Assembly (NCBI GenBank): GCA_902806575.1
Contig: CADCXD010000002.1
Coordinates: forward strand, 1,364,001-1,428,000
DNA from: Jackrogersella multiformis
Lineage: Eukaryota > Ascomycota > Sordariomycetes > Xylariales > Hypoxylaceae
Reading direction: 5' to 3'
DNA: 64,000 bases
The notes under the pieces were generated by a model, which had not been told where the DNA came from, made no database searches, and saw nothing but the letters and a program-made list of their open reading frames with translations. Within the stretch, counting starts at the first letter, position 1. Each line of letters starts with the position of its first letter. Both the position numbers and the translations under genes were made by a program. This document shows positions 44,682 through 56,966 of this stretch, piece after piece.

Positions 44682-47600
44682 CTACCTCGCGCCCGGCGTC
44701 GATGCCGGCATCTCGCCGTACCTCCCCCTGTGCCTCGTCGTATCGTATGCGTTAATCACGCGTGTTTGGCTCTCATCCGCTTGCGAGAAAGCGTAGCCGC
44801 GTTGTTTCCTCATCCGCTGCACCTGCCGTACCTTTCTGATTGCCTTCTGAAACTGCTCCATCCTGTTCATCTTGTTAGTCACCACGAATATAGGATCATA
44901 GTAATGCAAGTGGAAACATACCTTGGACGGTAATCCTGGATATTATACTTCTGAATCTCCTGTATGTGGTGGTACGTCTGCGGGTAATACATCCTCTTGG
45001 CGTACTTCCAGGAGAAGTCCCGGAGGAGACACAGAATCGGCAGAGTCACGGTCTGGAGCCAGAAGACGGGATTCGAGAACAGCTTAGGTACCAACCCGTC
45101 GTATTCCTTGGAGAACCCAAGCTTAGGGGCGACAATACCATAGACGACGATAAAAACATACCATATCACCATGCTACCCGGGATAGCCATGATGTGGTAC
45201 TTCGTCCAATTGTTGGTCACCAATGCAGCCTTCCCGAGGACAGTGGCAAGGGTGGCCGCATATAAAGCCGTACCCCAAACCCAATGGCCTGCTACTGTAC
45301 CGTCGCCCAATTTCAAGTCGCCGTACCAAATAAGTTCGGAGAAAATGTACAGGATGATGGAATGGTACACGGCGCTTGCAATCCATGCGGCGAATGTGCT
45401 GACCTTAAAAAACTGGTTTTTCTGTCCTAGAGTGTATAGTTGCGGGTAGCGGTCGAGGAGGCGTGCGGAAATGAACTGGTCTAGAATACCCATGACAAGG
45501 GGAGGCAGCACGGTGTAGAAGACGTTATAGAACGATAGTGTCCATGATTCGAAGATGATAGCTCCCGAGAAGACGTTTTGAAATGTGTACTGCCGATACA
45601 TTAGTAAGAGGAAATGGTGCGCCAACAACGATAATCGCGACAGTTAGAGATGAGAGTAACTTACCCAGAACTGTGTCATATATAGAGTGATGTTCTTGTA
45701 GAAAGAAAAGAGAATAGTCTTGCTGATACGCTGGTAGCTCCATGCGCCATGAACGAGGGTGAGTTTGCGGAGGAATCGGAACTGGGCAATTGAAATATCT
45801 GCCGATCGTGCAGCCTGAAGACCTTCGACGCCCGAGATACCGACTCCGATATGGGCAGCCTGGATCATAGAAACATCGTTGGCTCCATCGCCAATAGCGA
45901 GGAGGATCTCCGACGAGAATTTCTTAACCATCTTCACAACCAAAGCCTTCTGCAACGGGGAGACACGGCAGCAGACAACCGCCTTGCACATTACAGCCAG
46001 ATCGTAGAAATTCTTCTCCAGGTCTGGTTCCAGGGCGTAGGTAAGAGACTTGCCGTCTATGACAAGGGCTAATGTGTCCACCTCAACCGAACCATCCGCA
46101 TTGTTTCGGATGGCATCTAGCTTCTTCTGAATGTTATCGCGAGTTGCTGCGGCGTCCTCCTCGTTAATAATAAGGAGCATCATGTCTTCGCTCAGCAGCT
46201 TGGAACTCATGCCGATGTTGATGGCTGTCTCCTGACGATCTCCAGTCAAGACCCAGACCTTAATATTTGCTTGCTGTAACGTGTGGATAGTTTCGGGCAC
46301 GCCATCTTGAAGACGGTCCTCAATGGCAGTGGCGCCCAGTAAATAGAGGTCATGTTCGATGATCTCAGCTGCTTTATCCAGCTCTTCCGCTCGATTGCCA
46401 CCCACGGTAGTCTGGGCCTTATCAAATATGGTGTGCCACTCCCGAAATTCCTGCTCGGTGATCTCGCGCATCGCCAAACAGAGAGTACGAAGACCCTCGC
46501 AAGCGTACTCTTCTAAATGCAGTAGAGTTTGTTCAACGTGGGGGTTGTCCTCGTTTAAGCGCTCTAGAATGACGGTATCTGCACCCTTACAGTACAGTCG
46601 AATCTTTCCGTCAGGGCATCGGAAAATCGTGGACATTCGCTTCCTCGTAGAGTTAAACTCACAAACGCAGAGGAGCTCGTATTCATACTCTTTGCCTTCG
46701 ACTTCGATAATTACAGATCGTGGTTTGCGAGCAACGAATTTATACCCTAGGGTCAAGGCACCCTGGACTAAGGCGCCCTCGTCGGGCGATGCGGCCTGAT
46801 ACTTAATACTACCACCCTTCTCGTCGTTCCGCTCCGGAATAACGGTATGGCAGGTTGAGAGAAGGGCCAAGAAGTGGTGCATCGCTTCGGCACTCTCGTG
46901 TGATTTGAGGTTCTCGCCCAACCGCTTAAAATCGTGGATTCCGACTTCCACACCATCCTGCACCGTAGCTCTTCGATCTTCTGGTACTTCGTCCGCGTAT
47001 TGGATCCCGCTGATTGAACATTGTTTAAATTCCATCATGTTACAAGTTAGAGTTCCCGTCTTATCTGAAAAGACAAAGCCGACCATGCCCAGCTCTTCGA
47101 CCAAGCTGGATGTCCGGCAGTTTGCAGGCGTATCTGTCTTGTCATAGTAAATATCGAGATCGTCGTTAATCAGAATGCCGTGCCAGTACTTGACCATCTC
47201 GACGGTCACAAACAGCGAGATTGGAACCAGCGAAGAAAAGAGGACCCAGTAGGTGACCAAGTCCTTAAATATCGCGTTCACTACGTCTCCGGCAGAACCA
47301 AGGTCGTCTAGCATTAGGTAAGAGATCGAGTCTGTTCGAACGGTTCGGAAAACTAGCTCTCCTACGGTACACACGACGCTGAGAACGAGCAGTATACCGA
47401 CCAACGCGAGGACTAGCATGTTGAGTTGTCGTTCGACCTTGGTCCGCTTGATCGGAGTCGCGGTAGCATTGCGCATAAGCTTCGTCTCGTGTCCCGTAAA
47501 TACTACAATGCCATGGATCCAAGGAGTGTTCCTAAGGGTAGCGCCTCGCAACAACAGTTGTTCTGGATTCAGAGGTAATTCCTTTTCTCCACCACCAGCT

Positions 47601-48826
47601 TGCATAGTAAGGGTAGCTTCGTAGGTGTATAAGCTACTGTTCGGCTGTTCGGATCGGACCCTACCTCCTAATCTACTCAACTCGGCCGGGCTGACCATGG
47701 TAGAGGTCTCTGGCAACGCCTGTTTGATCTTGAGATTGGTCTCGCCGTCGAGGTTCGCAGTTTCGATATAACACAAACCCTCGGGTTCGGAGCTTGCAAG
47801 TAACACAATATCGGCAGGAAACGGCTCCTCTGATTCCACCCGCACGATATCCCCTACGGCTACATTAATCCATTTCGTCTCTTCGAAAGTCGATCCTCGC
47901 AAGACTCTAGCTTTCGAGTTGTTGAGAGAGCTATCCGCTTGCTTCCTTCTATAATCCTCGACTAACTCCTTACCTGCAGATACCAACAACACGACAACGA
48001 GTGGGCCAATGGTGGTATAGCGATTCGTTGGAGACAGATTCGGGATTTGTTGCAGGGCTGCCGTGAACAAGAAGAAGATATTGGCAAATTTGGAGAACTG
48101 TTCGATTAGGAATTTGGGCAGGAACGTGGCGACGTTGTATTTGGCGGTAGAGACGTGGTTGTCAACATATTTGTTCATGGCGTTCGCGGGAGGGTTGTTC
48201 AAGTGAATGATCCGAGGACCGAGAGTTGACGGATCCGGTTTACCTCTACCAAACCCGAACCTGAAGTTGAATTTCTTATTCTGTTTTGCCTGACTCTCGG
48301 TGCTAGATTCTACCCGCCCGTGGCCCGGTTCGGTCAGAGGTAGGTCCATCTCCGAATACCCTTTCTGTCCCATCCCGAGCATATTCTTAGCCTTCCCAAA
48401 GAAGCCACCTCCTAACCCCAGTACGCTGTTGCGATTCCGCGCATTAGCACGGCCTGCCGAGTCGCCAGCTGTGTTTGTTGCTCCTCCATGTTGGTAAAAT
48501 GATTGACCGTCGTCCGGATAATCGTCGAAGTCATCTGCGTATCTTTGGTAGTTGTGTAGATCGGATGATTGGCTGTATTGCCTATCGTTGTCGATCAAGT
48601 ACGGCGGTCGGGGTCCCGAAGCGCCGGCGCCGGGTGCTGGGTTTTTTACAGCCGGATGAGTGGTTTGGCTGCCTCCAACAAAATCATCGTATGATACGGA
48701 TGGCCGGGATGGTTGGTCGTCGTTTGTATGTCGCCTTTGTCCACCGTAGGAAGAAGTGTCGTCGAGGTCGAGTAAGAGATCGTTTCCAGAGCCGGAGGAG
48801 CCTCCAGGAGGCACCCTGCCAGCCAT
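44682..48826 (-). CDS. DRS2: P4-type phospholipid flippase DRS2
   Basis: Three exons (48826-45665, 45589-44922, 44862-44682) give 1336 aa. The disordered N-terminus (about 1-200) precedes a P4-ATPase core. It contains the DGET actuator motif (360-363), the PISL motif in TM4 (from 535), the phosphorylated aspartate in SDKTGTLT (Asp588) and the nucleotide-domain motif SPDEGALV. The hinge motif GDGANDVSMI and ten expected spans complete the core. The last exon encodes a basic tail with RKQRGYAFSQ, the conserved Drs2 C-terminal autoregulatory/Arf-GEF-interaction region, so this is the Drs2 class rather than Dnf1/2 or Neo1. It moves phosphatidylserine to the cytosolic leaflet of trans-Golgi membranes together with a Cdc50 partner. 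The last intron has two nearby AG sites; only the distal one (exon from 44862) keeps the frame. Confidence 0.95.
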
Positions 48827-50494
48827 ATCGCGAAGAAATGGGTGTTAAAAGGGGAGTTAGGTTCGAGGCATGCGGGACGTGATAGAAGTCCAATAGCTGC
48901 GAATGGATTTAATATAAAGCTTTCATTTAGCAATCGTAAATACTATTCTCCATTCGCGGTTCCCATAAGAATGTATTCGCGGCAGGCTGGAAAAGAATGA
49001 TATTCGAAGTTGGATTTATCATGCAGGAGCCTGCATATGATGAAATACGAGATGGGTAGTGGTGTAGGTAGGTGTAGGCGGCAAGGATCGGGAATCGAGA
49101 ATCGAAAGCGGCAAATTAACCAGGCTAACAAAATGTGGACGGCGAAGATGATAGAGAAGAAAAAGGTCGCAATTATGATGACAAGTGGTGATAATTTGAA
49201 TTATAGTCGTGGCTACGATTCGAGGCAATGAAAGTCGTTGGCGATTCTGCCAGTAGTTGTATGTATGTAGTATGTTGGTATGTGGTATGTGGTATGTACA
49301 AGGTCGAAACGCAGAAATGCAAAAAAAGGGTAGCATCCATTCAAAGACCTTGGAAGCAAGCACCTGGACCTGGCAGGCATGGCAGGCATATCAGTCAGTA
49401 CCTACCTACCATGTAGGTACCTAAGGTATAAGTGGATCCCTTCACCCGTGTTCGTGTACGACCGTCTTTCTTTTGCACAGCCTTCCGTTAGGAGCCAGTC
49501 GACCAGTAAGTTTCGTCTACAGGGTGGTGTGGGTAACGCAAGCCAAGCACAAGGCAATATATTTACGTACCGACACTAGGTATATCTACCTCGCTAGATA
49601 CTTAAGTCTCAAGTAGTGAAATCACCGAAGCAAGGACATACGAACGTACCAACATATGTATATGTACCTTCAGGAGATATTTAGCGCCTCTGACTTCATA
49701 TGTATTTAATGCGAAACATACATCTAGGTATGTACAGTTCAAAAACATCCATTGTGTCGAATATGTGCATTTCTCATCTCTACAACTTTCAACCTTAAAG
49801 AAAGGAAGCATACCGGTATATGCAAACTGCAGATACCTATTTGTTTTAATGAATTTCTGCTTGGCGCAAAAGAAGAACATTAGTTACCTGCCTAAGGTAA
49901 TCTTTCCAGGATGCGTTCGGTAGGTAAGTTTGCTCAATCTTATTTTTTTTTATACTACCTACCAGGTATGTACCTAGGTAGGTAAGGGAACCCCAAGAAA
50001 TTCAGGGGCTCAGAAACTACATAGTATGAGGTACTCATCGTGGCGTCGCTGGCCGCAGTTCCATCTACCTAGGTACCTAGGTACCTAACCCTCCACGTTG
50101 TCTCCCCGCCATACCGTACCTAACATACATACCTACTGTATGCAGTGTACATTACACTGCAAATTCGTGTTTGTTTGGTTTACTCCATTCTTATAATCTA
50201 GATTGGACTTCCTCATGGTACCTTCACTCCGCCGGCCTACTTTCAGCTTCACTTGGCATAATCACTTTTCATTTCACTGAATCTTTACATCGCCCCTGAT
50301 CAACATCGCACTATGAATAGTAACAGGCAGTAAGCATACGAAAAATAGCTGGTTATATATTGCGCGTCCGAGATTATCAGCCACTCTGCGGCACAACTGC
50401 ACATGCACTAGTAGAAACTGTTCTGGACTATATCTCTAAGAGTGCATAGGAGGTCTGGAGTGTTTCCGATACAACTATATTATAACTCGGAGTC
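48827..50494. other. 1.7 kb spacer
   Basis: No gene could be supported. It contains the DRS2 promoter, a run of GGTATGT-type repeats at about 49273-49298, and CCTAGG palindromes at about 49970-49983 and 50067-50092 (tripled). The rest is AT-rich. Confidence 0.5.
50067..50092. repeat. Tripled CCTAGGTA palindrome
   Basis: Three overlapping copies of ACCTAGGT occur in a row, forming a longer perfect inverted repeat; this is one of the longest members of the family in the window. Confidence 0.8.
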
Positions 50495-51736
50495 TCACAG
50501 CGACGCCTTGAGCTCGTCCCCCAGTACGCTCTTGATAAACTCCCCGATGTGGTTGTTAGTCTCTTCGGGGCGTTCAATCATGAACCAGTGACCAACGCCG
50601 GTAATGAGTTCACTCTTTAGCCCAGCCGCGAAATGCTTCTCCTGGCCATCTGCTAGATGAGGAGGGAGGGCAGAATCGTGCTCGCCCATGATCACCATGG
50701 CTGGTATGTTGATTCTGGGGTCCGGCCTCTTTGAGAGCTCCGCCTCGTCTTCGGCGTTGGCGTCACGGGTGCGGTACCAGTTGCATGGGCCATGAAAGCC
50801 GTTGCGCGAGTGCTCCTGTACGTAGAAATCGATCACCTCCTTGCTAACTATCGGGGATGGCCCGATCCTCTCTAGGTTCTCCTCGAGGATACCAATCTTG
50901 ACATCCACGGGACTCCCACCCTCCGGCGTCTTGCCGCCGAATAATCCGTTCATGAGCCCGCGGATATGCTCGGGCGATTTGTTGAGGATAGTCTCCGTGG
51001 CCCCGCTGGCCATTGGCAGCTGGTACCCAAAGTTGGGCATTCTTGCCACGAAATCCTCCAGCGAGACCTTAACTGGCGAAGGAGGCACGAAAGGCACGCA
51101 CAAGCTGAAGATTGCACGGACTAATTCCGGGTGGAATAAAAGCATGCGCCTATGATAGATTGACGTCAGCACATAGTCATTATGAGACTGCCTCTTTCCA
51201 ATAGGGTCTCGACAAGTTGTGACTGCGGGGTTGGGAACTACGTGGTCGAGCAACGGAGTATCATTGAAACCCGATTGTTCAGAATGTGAAAAGTTCAGGG
51301 GCTAGGGGCTATAGACTAACCACACGAAAAACCCGCCCCAGTCGTGTCCGCCGAGAATAATAGGTTGGTCAGTATTCTCCTTGACGATAGCCGCCATATG
51401 ACCGGTCATCTTCCGCATTGTGTATTCCTCGAAAGAGTCGGGAGCAGATGTCTGCCCGTATCCCAACATATCCGGGACAATGACCTGAAGGCCCAGGGAC
51501 GTCAGGTAAGGGACCTGGAACCGCCATGCAAAGCCGAGATCTGGCCTGCCGATGCCTTTGTGAGCAATGTAGAAGCCTCTCGATTCTGGGGATGCTCACC
51601 AGCCATGAATAAGCAGGACGGTAGCAATGGGCTTCCCCTGTGGCTTAGCTAAGATATAATAATATTTGATATCCCCAAAGGAAGCGAACTTATGTTCGAC
51701 CCGAGGGTCGTTGGGGACCAATTCATCGACAGGCAT
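50495..51736 (-). CDS. Alpha/beta hydrolase, epoxide-hydrolase type
   Basis: Three exons (51736-51600, 51545-51321, 51149-50495) give 338 aa. The oxyanion motif HGWP is completed across the first splice. The nucleophile elbow GGHDWGG (Asp114) has Asp rather than Ser, which identifies the epoxide hydrolase class. The lid contains GPCNWYRTRD with the NWYR tyrosine that activates the epoxide, the acid lies in MGEHDSALP, and the catalytic His is in GVGHWFMIERPEE. The predicted reaction is hydrolysis of an epoxide to a diol; haloalkane dehalogenase or fluoroacetate dehalogenase-like activity cannot be excluded. No signal peptide is seen, so it is probably cytosolic. No biosynthetic partners lie beside it. 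Confidence 0.9.
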
Positions 51737-52833
51737 TTCTCTCCTATAATCAAGGGGTTCCGTAAGCAACTATATCCACGAAGCGGGCGAGAAATATGAT
51801 AGTAGAGAGGGAACCCTGGCCTTGGTAAGGGAGCTACGTATTTATATGTCTTTCAGAACGGTGATCTACTACGGTAGCGGCCGAGGGCTTGATTTAACTA
51901 CCTATGCCTCGGCAACTTCCTAAAATAGGAAATTGAAATGCGGGAGCTAACTATTATTAGGCACCTATCTACCTGAGTCCTACCCAAGCAAGTATGTACA
52001 GTGGTACCCATACTATTCAAGCCATAATTCATCGACCAGTAGGATCATGATAACATTCGGCCGAGCCGTTCCAGCTCAGATGAACATATCATCTTTATAA
52101 CCATACTCCTTGACTTCCACGCCATCTTGAGCCTGGCCAGCTAATCAGCATGTCTACGGGGTCAATTAGAGATATTCCTACCTAAGTAGGTAAAGAGCGG
52201 AGACAAAAGCTATAGCATTGCAGCTACATATTCAAGGGGGGTATCCTAGGGAGCCGAGGCTGTCGGGACCAACTTAACTAACCCCGATTCCTACCTACTA
52301 ATGTAGGAACATTGGCTACAGGCTGCCTATGTATATAGTTCCATTTTCCTGCATAGCGACTACATATGATGTATGCAGGAGCTGTAGGCTACGCTGAACG
52401 GCGGAGCTCTCGGTATTTTATGATTTGATGACGGCCGTATAGGCATAAATTGAGGAAATTTGATGTAAGGGGACCTCATATATAATGCTATAGAAAGAGA
52501 TCATTGGCACCAAAGACATGCGTACCCGGAAGCCACGGAAGAGTGTTCGGCTGGTTACCAAGGCTCTAATAATACTCTGGGACCTCGTGTGCTTTTAACA
52601 AAGCTCACTAGAACCTCAAATTTGGGCCCGACGTGATGTGGCACACATCATATAAAACTCACTATCAGATTTACCCTTGGTTAGTTCCGAGATCTCGAAA
52701 CTTACAGCTAAGAATGCCCAACCCGTAGACCCGTATTAATTATACTAAAACGCCTATACCTCCCGTCCATCCCCAGAGTTCCTCGCAGACATGATGAAGA
52801 AATATAAAACCGAGCCCGGAGACAGTTGGAAAC
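51737..52833. other. 1.1 kb spacer
   Basis: The hydrolase promoter lies at the left and the pinin 3' end at the right. I saw no gene and only degenerate copies of the palindromic repeat. Confidence 0.5.
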
Positions 52834-53872
52834 TTAATAAATTACCGTGTCTTCGACCTCCTCTATCATTACATCGTCTGCCCTGTCTGGCTCCTTTTCA
52901 TGTCCGATCTTACCAGCATGCGAAGAGGGGCGATTAGTAGTTGGGTTAGAATGTGGAATGTCAGTAAGGTGCTCATCATCAGGTTTACTACCCACTGTGT
53001 CCTTAGGTTCAAGCGCAGGGGGGTCGGGCGGGATACCCAATGCTTTCAACGTCCGTTCTTTATGCTGCTTGAAGTCGAGACCCTCCTTATCCATGATATC
53101 CTCGACTTCGCGAATTTGGACTTTGATCGTGTCTTCTTGCTCGTCCGTGAGGTCCCACGGCAAGTAATACTGCCAATATGGTTAATCAATACGTCAACTC
53201 GCTCATCAGGTCAGACTTACTATCTTAGGAGTACTTTTAGTGTCTAGGAAGCGTGCCATCGCAAGCATATTTGCGTGTTTGCTTTTCATCTAAACATCTC
53301 ATTAGTTTTGGAAGTCATCAAGACCTAGCGGGGTACCAGCTTACAACGTTCTCATCAAACTTGAGTTGTTCCACCTTGCGTACGGTTCTCAGCCTTGCTA
53401 GCTTCTCTTCCCTATGCTTATCGTCTTCGGCCCTTTGTTGGTGAACTTTTGCCTGTTGTCGTCGCTCAATCTCTTGACGTCTCTTTTGCTGAGAGCTAGA
53501 AGTGGTTTGACTTAGTGTGCTTAGCAAACCACCGAATAACCGCTTCCCGCGTTTCCTCTCCTCCTGTATTGCGCTTTCGCGGCGGTCTGCGCTGGGCTCT
53601 TTCGGTGTAGGCAGCGCTTTAGTGGTGTTGGATTCCTTCGAGTCGTCATCTAGTCTCGATCTTTTCGGCGACTGGCTGGGTTTATCTTCGCCGTGTGAAG
53701 AGTCTGAGGCTTTGCGCTTGTGAGAATTACCATTACCGTGGTCTTCGTCTACCTCGCCGGCAATCGTCTCGAGCTCCGGGCTATGGCCATTGGGGGTGCT
53801 AGTTTGAAATTAACCAATTGCGACCAATGGGATTAAAACAAGGACTGTCTCTCACGTTTGGTTAACCGACAT
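52834..53872 (-). CDS. Pinin/SDK/memA family splicing-associated protein
   Basis: Four exons (53872-53856, 53798-53345, 53289-53221, 53169-52834) give 291 aa. A 17-bp first exon encodes MSVNQ. A disordered, basic region with a KRKASD-type nuclear signal precedes the pinin/SDK/memA block. That block contains RLFGGLLSTLSQT, then a long charged coiled coil (QQKRRQEIERRQQAKVHQQR), LRTVRKVEQLKFDENV and YYLPWDLTDEQED. The coiled coil and the PWxLT block are diagnostic. Family members are nuclear and bind the exon-junction/splicing machinery. The C-terminal 70 residues are acidic and poorly conserved in appearance. The gene lies head to head with PHF5A/RDS3 across 732 bp. Confidence 0.88.
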
Positions 53873-54604
53873 AGTATCAGGTTTCCCCAACCAGATCGGA
53901 AATACAAAAAATGGTATGAGGCACAATTTCAAGAATACAGCTGCCGCAGCGGGCGAAATAACAAATTAGGCCATACTTATGTCATTTGCGTAGGGGTGTG
54001 CAAGTACCTGGTATGTTACCTGAGATTAGAAGCGTCGCGAGGCTGAAAAGAGTTGTAAGGTTCCAAGGTTATGAGTTGAACAAATGAACTAGTGTACCTA
54101 CCTACCTACCTAAGGTAGGCCAAAGCGTCGAAAGTGCGACATTCTAAGGTTTACCTATCTAAGTACCTAAGTTCCTAGAGCGGCAATACTAGGTAAGTGG
54201 GGTATGCACCTTATCCATCCTCCCATCTACACTAGTATATGTACTATTACTACCTAGTAAAAACCACGGTACAGTTTAGATATGCATGATTTTATGCAAT
54301 TGTGCATGAAATACTCCACTTTATGTCGATTATGTCAATTATGATATAGGTACCTAGGTACCTATGCCGGGAAAGTCCAACCTCGCGTGTTCGCGTAGCT
54401 CGTGCTACATAGTAAAGCTAAAGAAATCTCTAGAAAATAAGTGGCAAGGCTGATAAACCGTCCAGAAGGCTATCTATTGTATCAAGAACCACTTCAGCAA
54501 CCATTCGAGAGTTACATGATCCCGGTTCTCTGTTTTCCTCTCATCCACGATACTTTCCTCCAAATAATCAATCGTCATTGGATCTGTAATTAGAATTAGT
54601 CAAT
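53873..54604. promoter_or_regulatory. Divergent promoter, pinin / PHF5A
   Basis: The 732-bp region lies between two divergent splicing-factor start codons. It carries CTACCTACCTACC tracts near 54098-54112 and a doubled CCTAGG palindrome near 54349-54365. A shared regulatory region is plausible but not shown. Confidence 0.5.
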
Positions 54605-55085
54605 ATGTCTCGACATCATCCGTAAGTATCACCTTAATACCTGGCAATATCGGTCTTTTTCTTCATTTTCTTTCTTTCTCTATAACAGCTAACCTTCTAT
54701 TCCTTTAGCGATCTCGTAATGTGCCGCAAACAATCCGGCATCGCCATTGGCCGCCTCTGCGACAAGTGCGACGGCAAGTGTCCCGTATGCGATTCCTACG
54801 TACGGCCGACCACGCTCGTGCGCATCTGCGACGAATGCAGCTTCGGCAACTACCAGAACAAGTGCGTCGTGTGCGGCGGCGAGGGCATCTCCGACGCCTT
54901 TTACTGCTTCGAGTGTACGCGGCTGGAGAAGGACAGAGATGGATGTCCCAAGATTATAAATCTGGGTAGTTCGAGGACAGATGTGAGTTGTCTCGTCTCT
55001 TATAATATCTTGCGTTGCTATTCGGAGATGCTAACTTGCTTTACAGCTATTCTACCAAAAGAAAACAAATCGGACGGGGTACTAG
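54605..55085 (+). CDS. RDS3: PHF5A/Rds3, SF3b complex subunit
   Basis: Three exons (54605-54621, 54709-54982, 55047-55085) give 109 aa, the family's usual length. The first 17 bases encode MSRHH and join to [15 protein letters not shown]. The protein then has paired CxxC motifs ([25 protein letters not shown]) that bind three zincs in the knotted PHF5 fold. The C-terminus [13 protein letters not shown] is supplied by exon 3. PHF5A/Rds3 is a core SF3b component of the U2 snRNP and contacts the branch-site adenosine with SF3B1. Its sequence is nearly invariant in eukaryotes, which makes the call and exon structure firm. Confidence 0.97.
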
Positions 55086-55443
55086 CCTCCCTGCTGCCCG
55101 GGTTTGGGCTGTGGAAGATTAGATGGAGGTTTAGACTTCTTGGGTTATGTGATAAGTAGACCTCGTTGTTGGCCGCATGGCAACGTAGACGAGAAATTCA
55201 TACTTTAATATCAGCATTTATAGCCGGCGTTACGAGATCGTGGCAATCATCATATGGGCGGAAGAGACACGCAACTTCATATGCTTATATTCAAGTAAAA
55301 TTTTATCCTTATTGATTCTTCTTTATAAACCTGTGTACCATGAAACTACGGAAATGAGTGCTTCTCGACTGTGCCTGAATGATTATTATCTGCAAGAAGT
55401 TGATGATATACAGAACGCCTTGATTAGAAGCACATCTAGTTAA
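55086..55443. other. Convergent spacer, PHF5A / PEX26-like
   Basis: A 358-bp convergent spacer. No gene or repeat of note was seen. Confidence 0.5.
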
Positions 55444-56966
55444 CTAGATGTAGCTGACCTTAACACCCATACCAGCCGTTGATTTGACCTTATTCCAACC
55501 TGTCCCAAGAACCCGCTGGATTCGCTCGCGAATACCTTTTCTGCCAAACATGACAACCATACTAATAACGAAGGCGACCAATCTCATGAGCAACATCGGG
55601 TTGGCTTTGAACGTAGCCCCCACCTGCCCAATAACCTTGCTGAAGTTTGTTATAATCATCGAGGCTCGTGCACCAAGGCCACGAAGCGCCACAGCCTTCT
55701 TTCCTTTGGAGATGGACGGCTTGGCTGATCTTGATAGAGCAGATGATCCGCTGGCGCTTCGAGCCTTAATACTCGACCGAGGAATAACTTGGCTGTTCTC
55801 GATACCGTAGTCAACCTCACTGCCTTCTCGCCTAACTCTTTCTTCGTCTAGTCGGCGTCGTTCTCTCGCTTCGTTCTCTGCTCTGAGCCTTCGCGCCTCC
55901 TCGATATCTTTTTGTAGTTGTTCTTCCTGCTTCTGCTGTTCTTCGCGTTGTCTCCGTTCCGACTCCTGCTGTTCCTCTTGCAAACTTTGAAGGGCTTGTA
56001 AGAAAGCTTCTCTCCGCTCTTCATCTAGTACCGCACTAACGCTGATGAACTCCCTGGCGTAGTCCCACTCGTTGTTACGCAACAAGACATGAAGAGTGTA
56101 TAATTCGAGAATCTTAACTCTAGCATTGAGATCTCGGGGTGTATCGGCACCACTGGCAGCACCCTTAGCTGGCGATCCTCTACCCCTCGATGGCAACCGT
56201 GCAGATTTAGTTGCCTCGAGCCGTTGGGATATATCAAGGTTCGGCGTATTTGCTGCAGCTAGATAGTTTTCTAGCCGCTTCTGATTTACTGCTTGTGATT
56301 TAGCATGCGCAAGCAGGAGTGTTGCCCTAGAAAACTATGGTCAGTGGATGTCGATATACTAGGCAAGATATCAGAAGATATTTGGCCGTTCCATAGCTTA
56401 GCCACCTAGGATAGCCAAGCTGCAATGGCTGAAGACAGGACCTTCTGATATTTTGTCAGTGCGGGCCTAACTCACAGGTTTATGACAACATCAGAATCGA
56501 CCTCCCCCTCAACACCATGATATCCAAATTGTACCACCTCTTCCCAAACGTCGCCATCCCGCACCTTCTTGCACAGAGCACGCCACTCCTGAGTGCCGAA
56601 GGCATCCTTTCCTTCGTCGTTGTCCAGCTCTAATATGGCATTCAGAATTGTCAGATACAAGCTCCACACCTTTATCCTCGTAGGTCTCGAGGTTCGAGCA
56701 ACAGGTGCCGGTTCGGCCAATCCATTTACGTCGGAATTTTCGGATGATGGGGTAATTAAGGGCAGGACTGTTGATAATGCCTCGGGTAGTCGACGCGTCA
56801 GGAATAATTGTGATGCCTGGCGGTATGTCTTTGAAATGTTGCTTGATGAGGCACGGGAGGATGTCGAAGATGTCAGTGATGTTATGGAATTTGAAAGGAC
56901 ATGAGAACTAAAGCTCTCGGATGCCGTAGGGCTCATCGTTGCGATATATGATCCATCGAACGACAT
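55444..56966 (-). CDS. PEX26-like tail-anchored peroxisomal protein
   Basis: Two exons (56966-56476 and 56326-55444) give 457 aa. I use the first ATG (56966); upstream only a TTG extends the frame. A Ser/Thr-rich N-terminus precedes a helical segment ([45 protein letters not shown]). A second helical part follows ([22 protein letters not shown]) with a strong Glu/Gln/Arg coiled coil. One transmembrane span ([17 protein letters not shown], about 408-425) is followed by a basic tail ending GMGVKVSYI. This fits the filamentous fungal PEX26 receptor for the Pex1-Pex6 ATPases on peroxisomes, as I recall the family. The assignment rests on overall layout and tail, not on a catalytic motif, so it is moderate. 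Confidence 0.65.

Noticed and set aside
50495..51736. Epoxide hydrolase as part of a secondary-metabolite cluster
   Set aside because: Neighbours are DRS2, pinin and PHF5A; no polyketide, peptide-synthetase, terpene or P450 gene is in the window.
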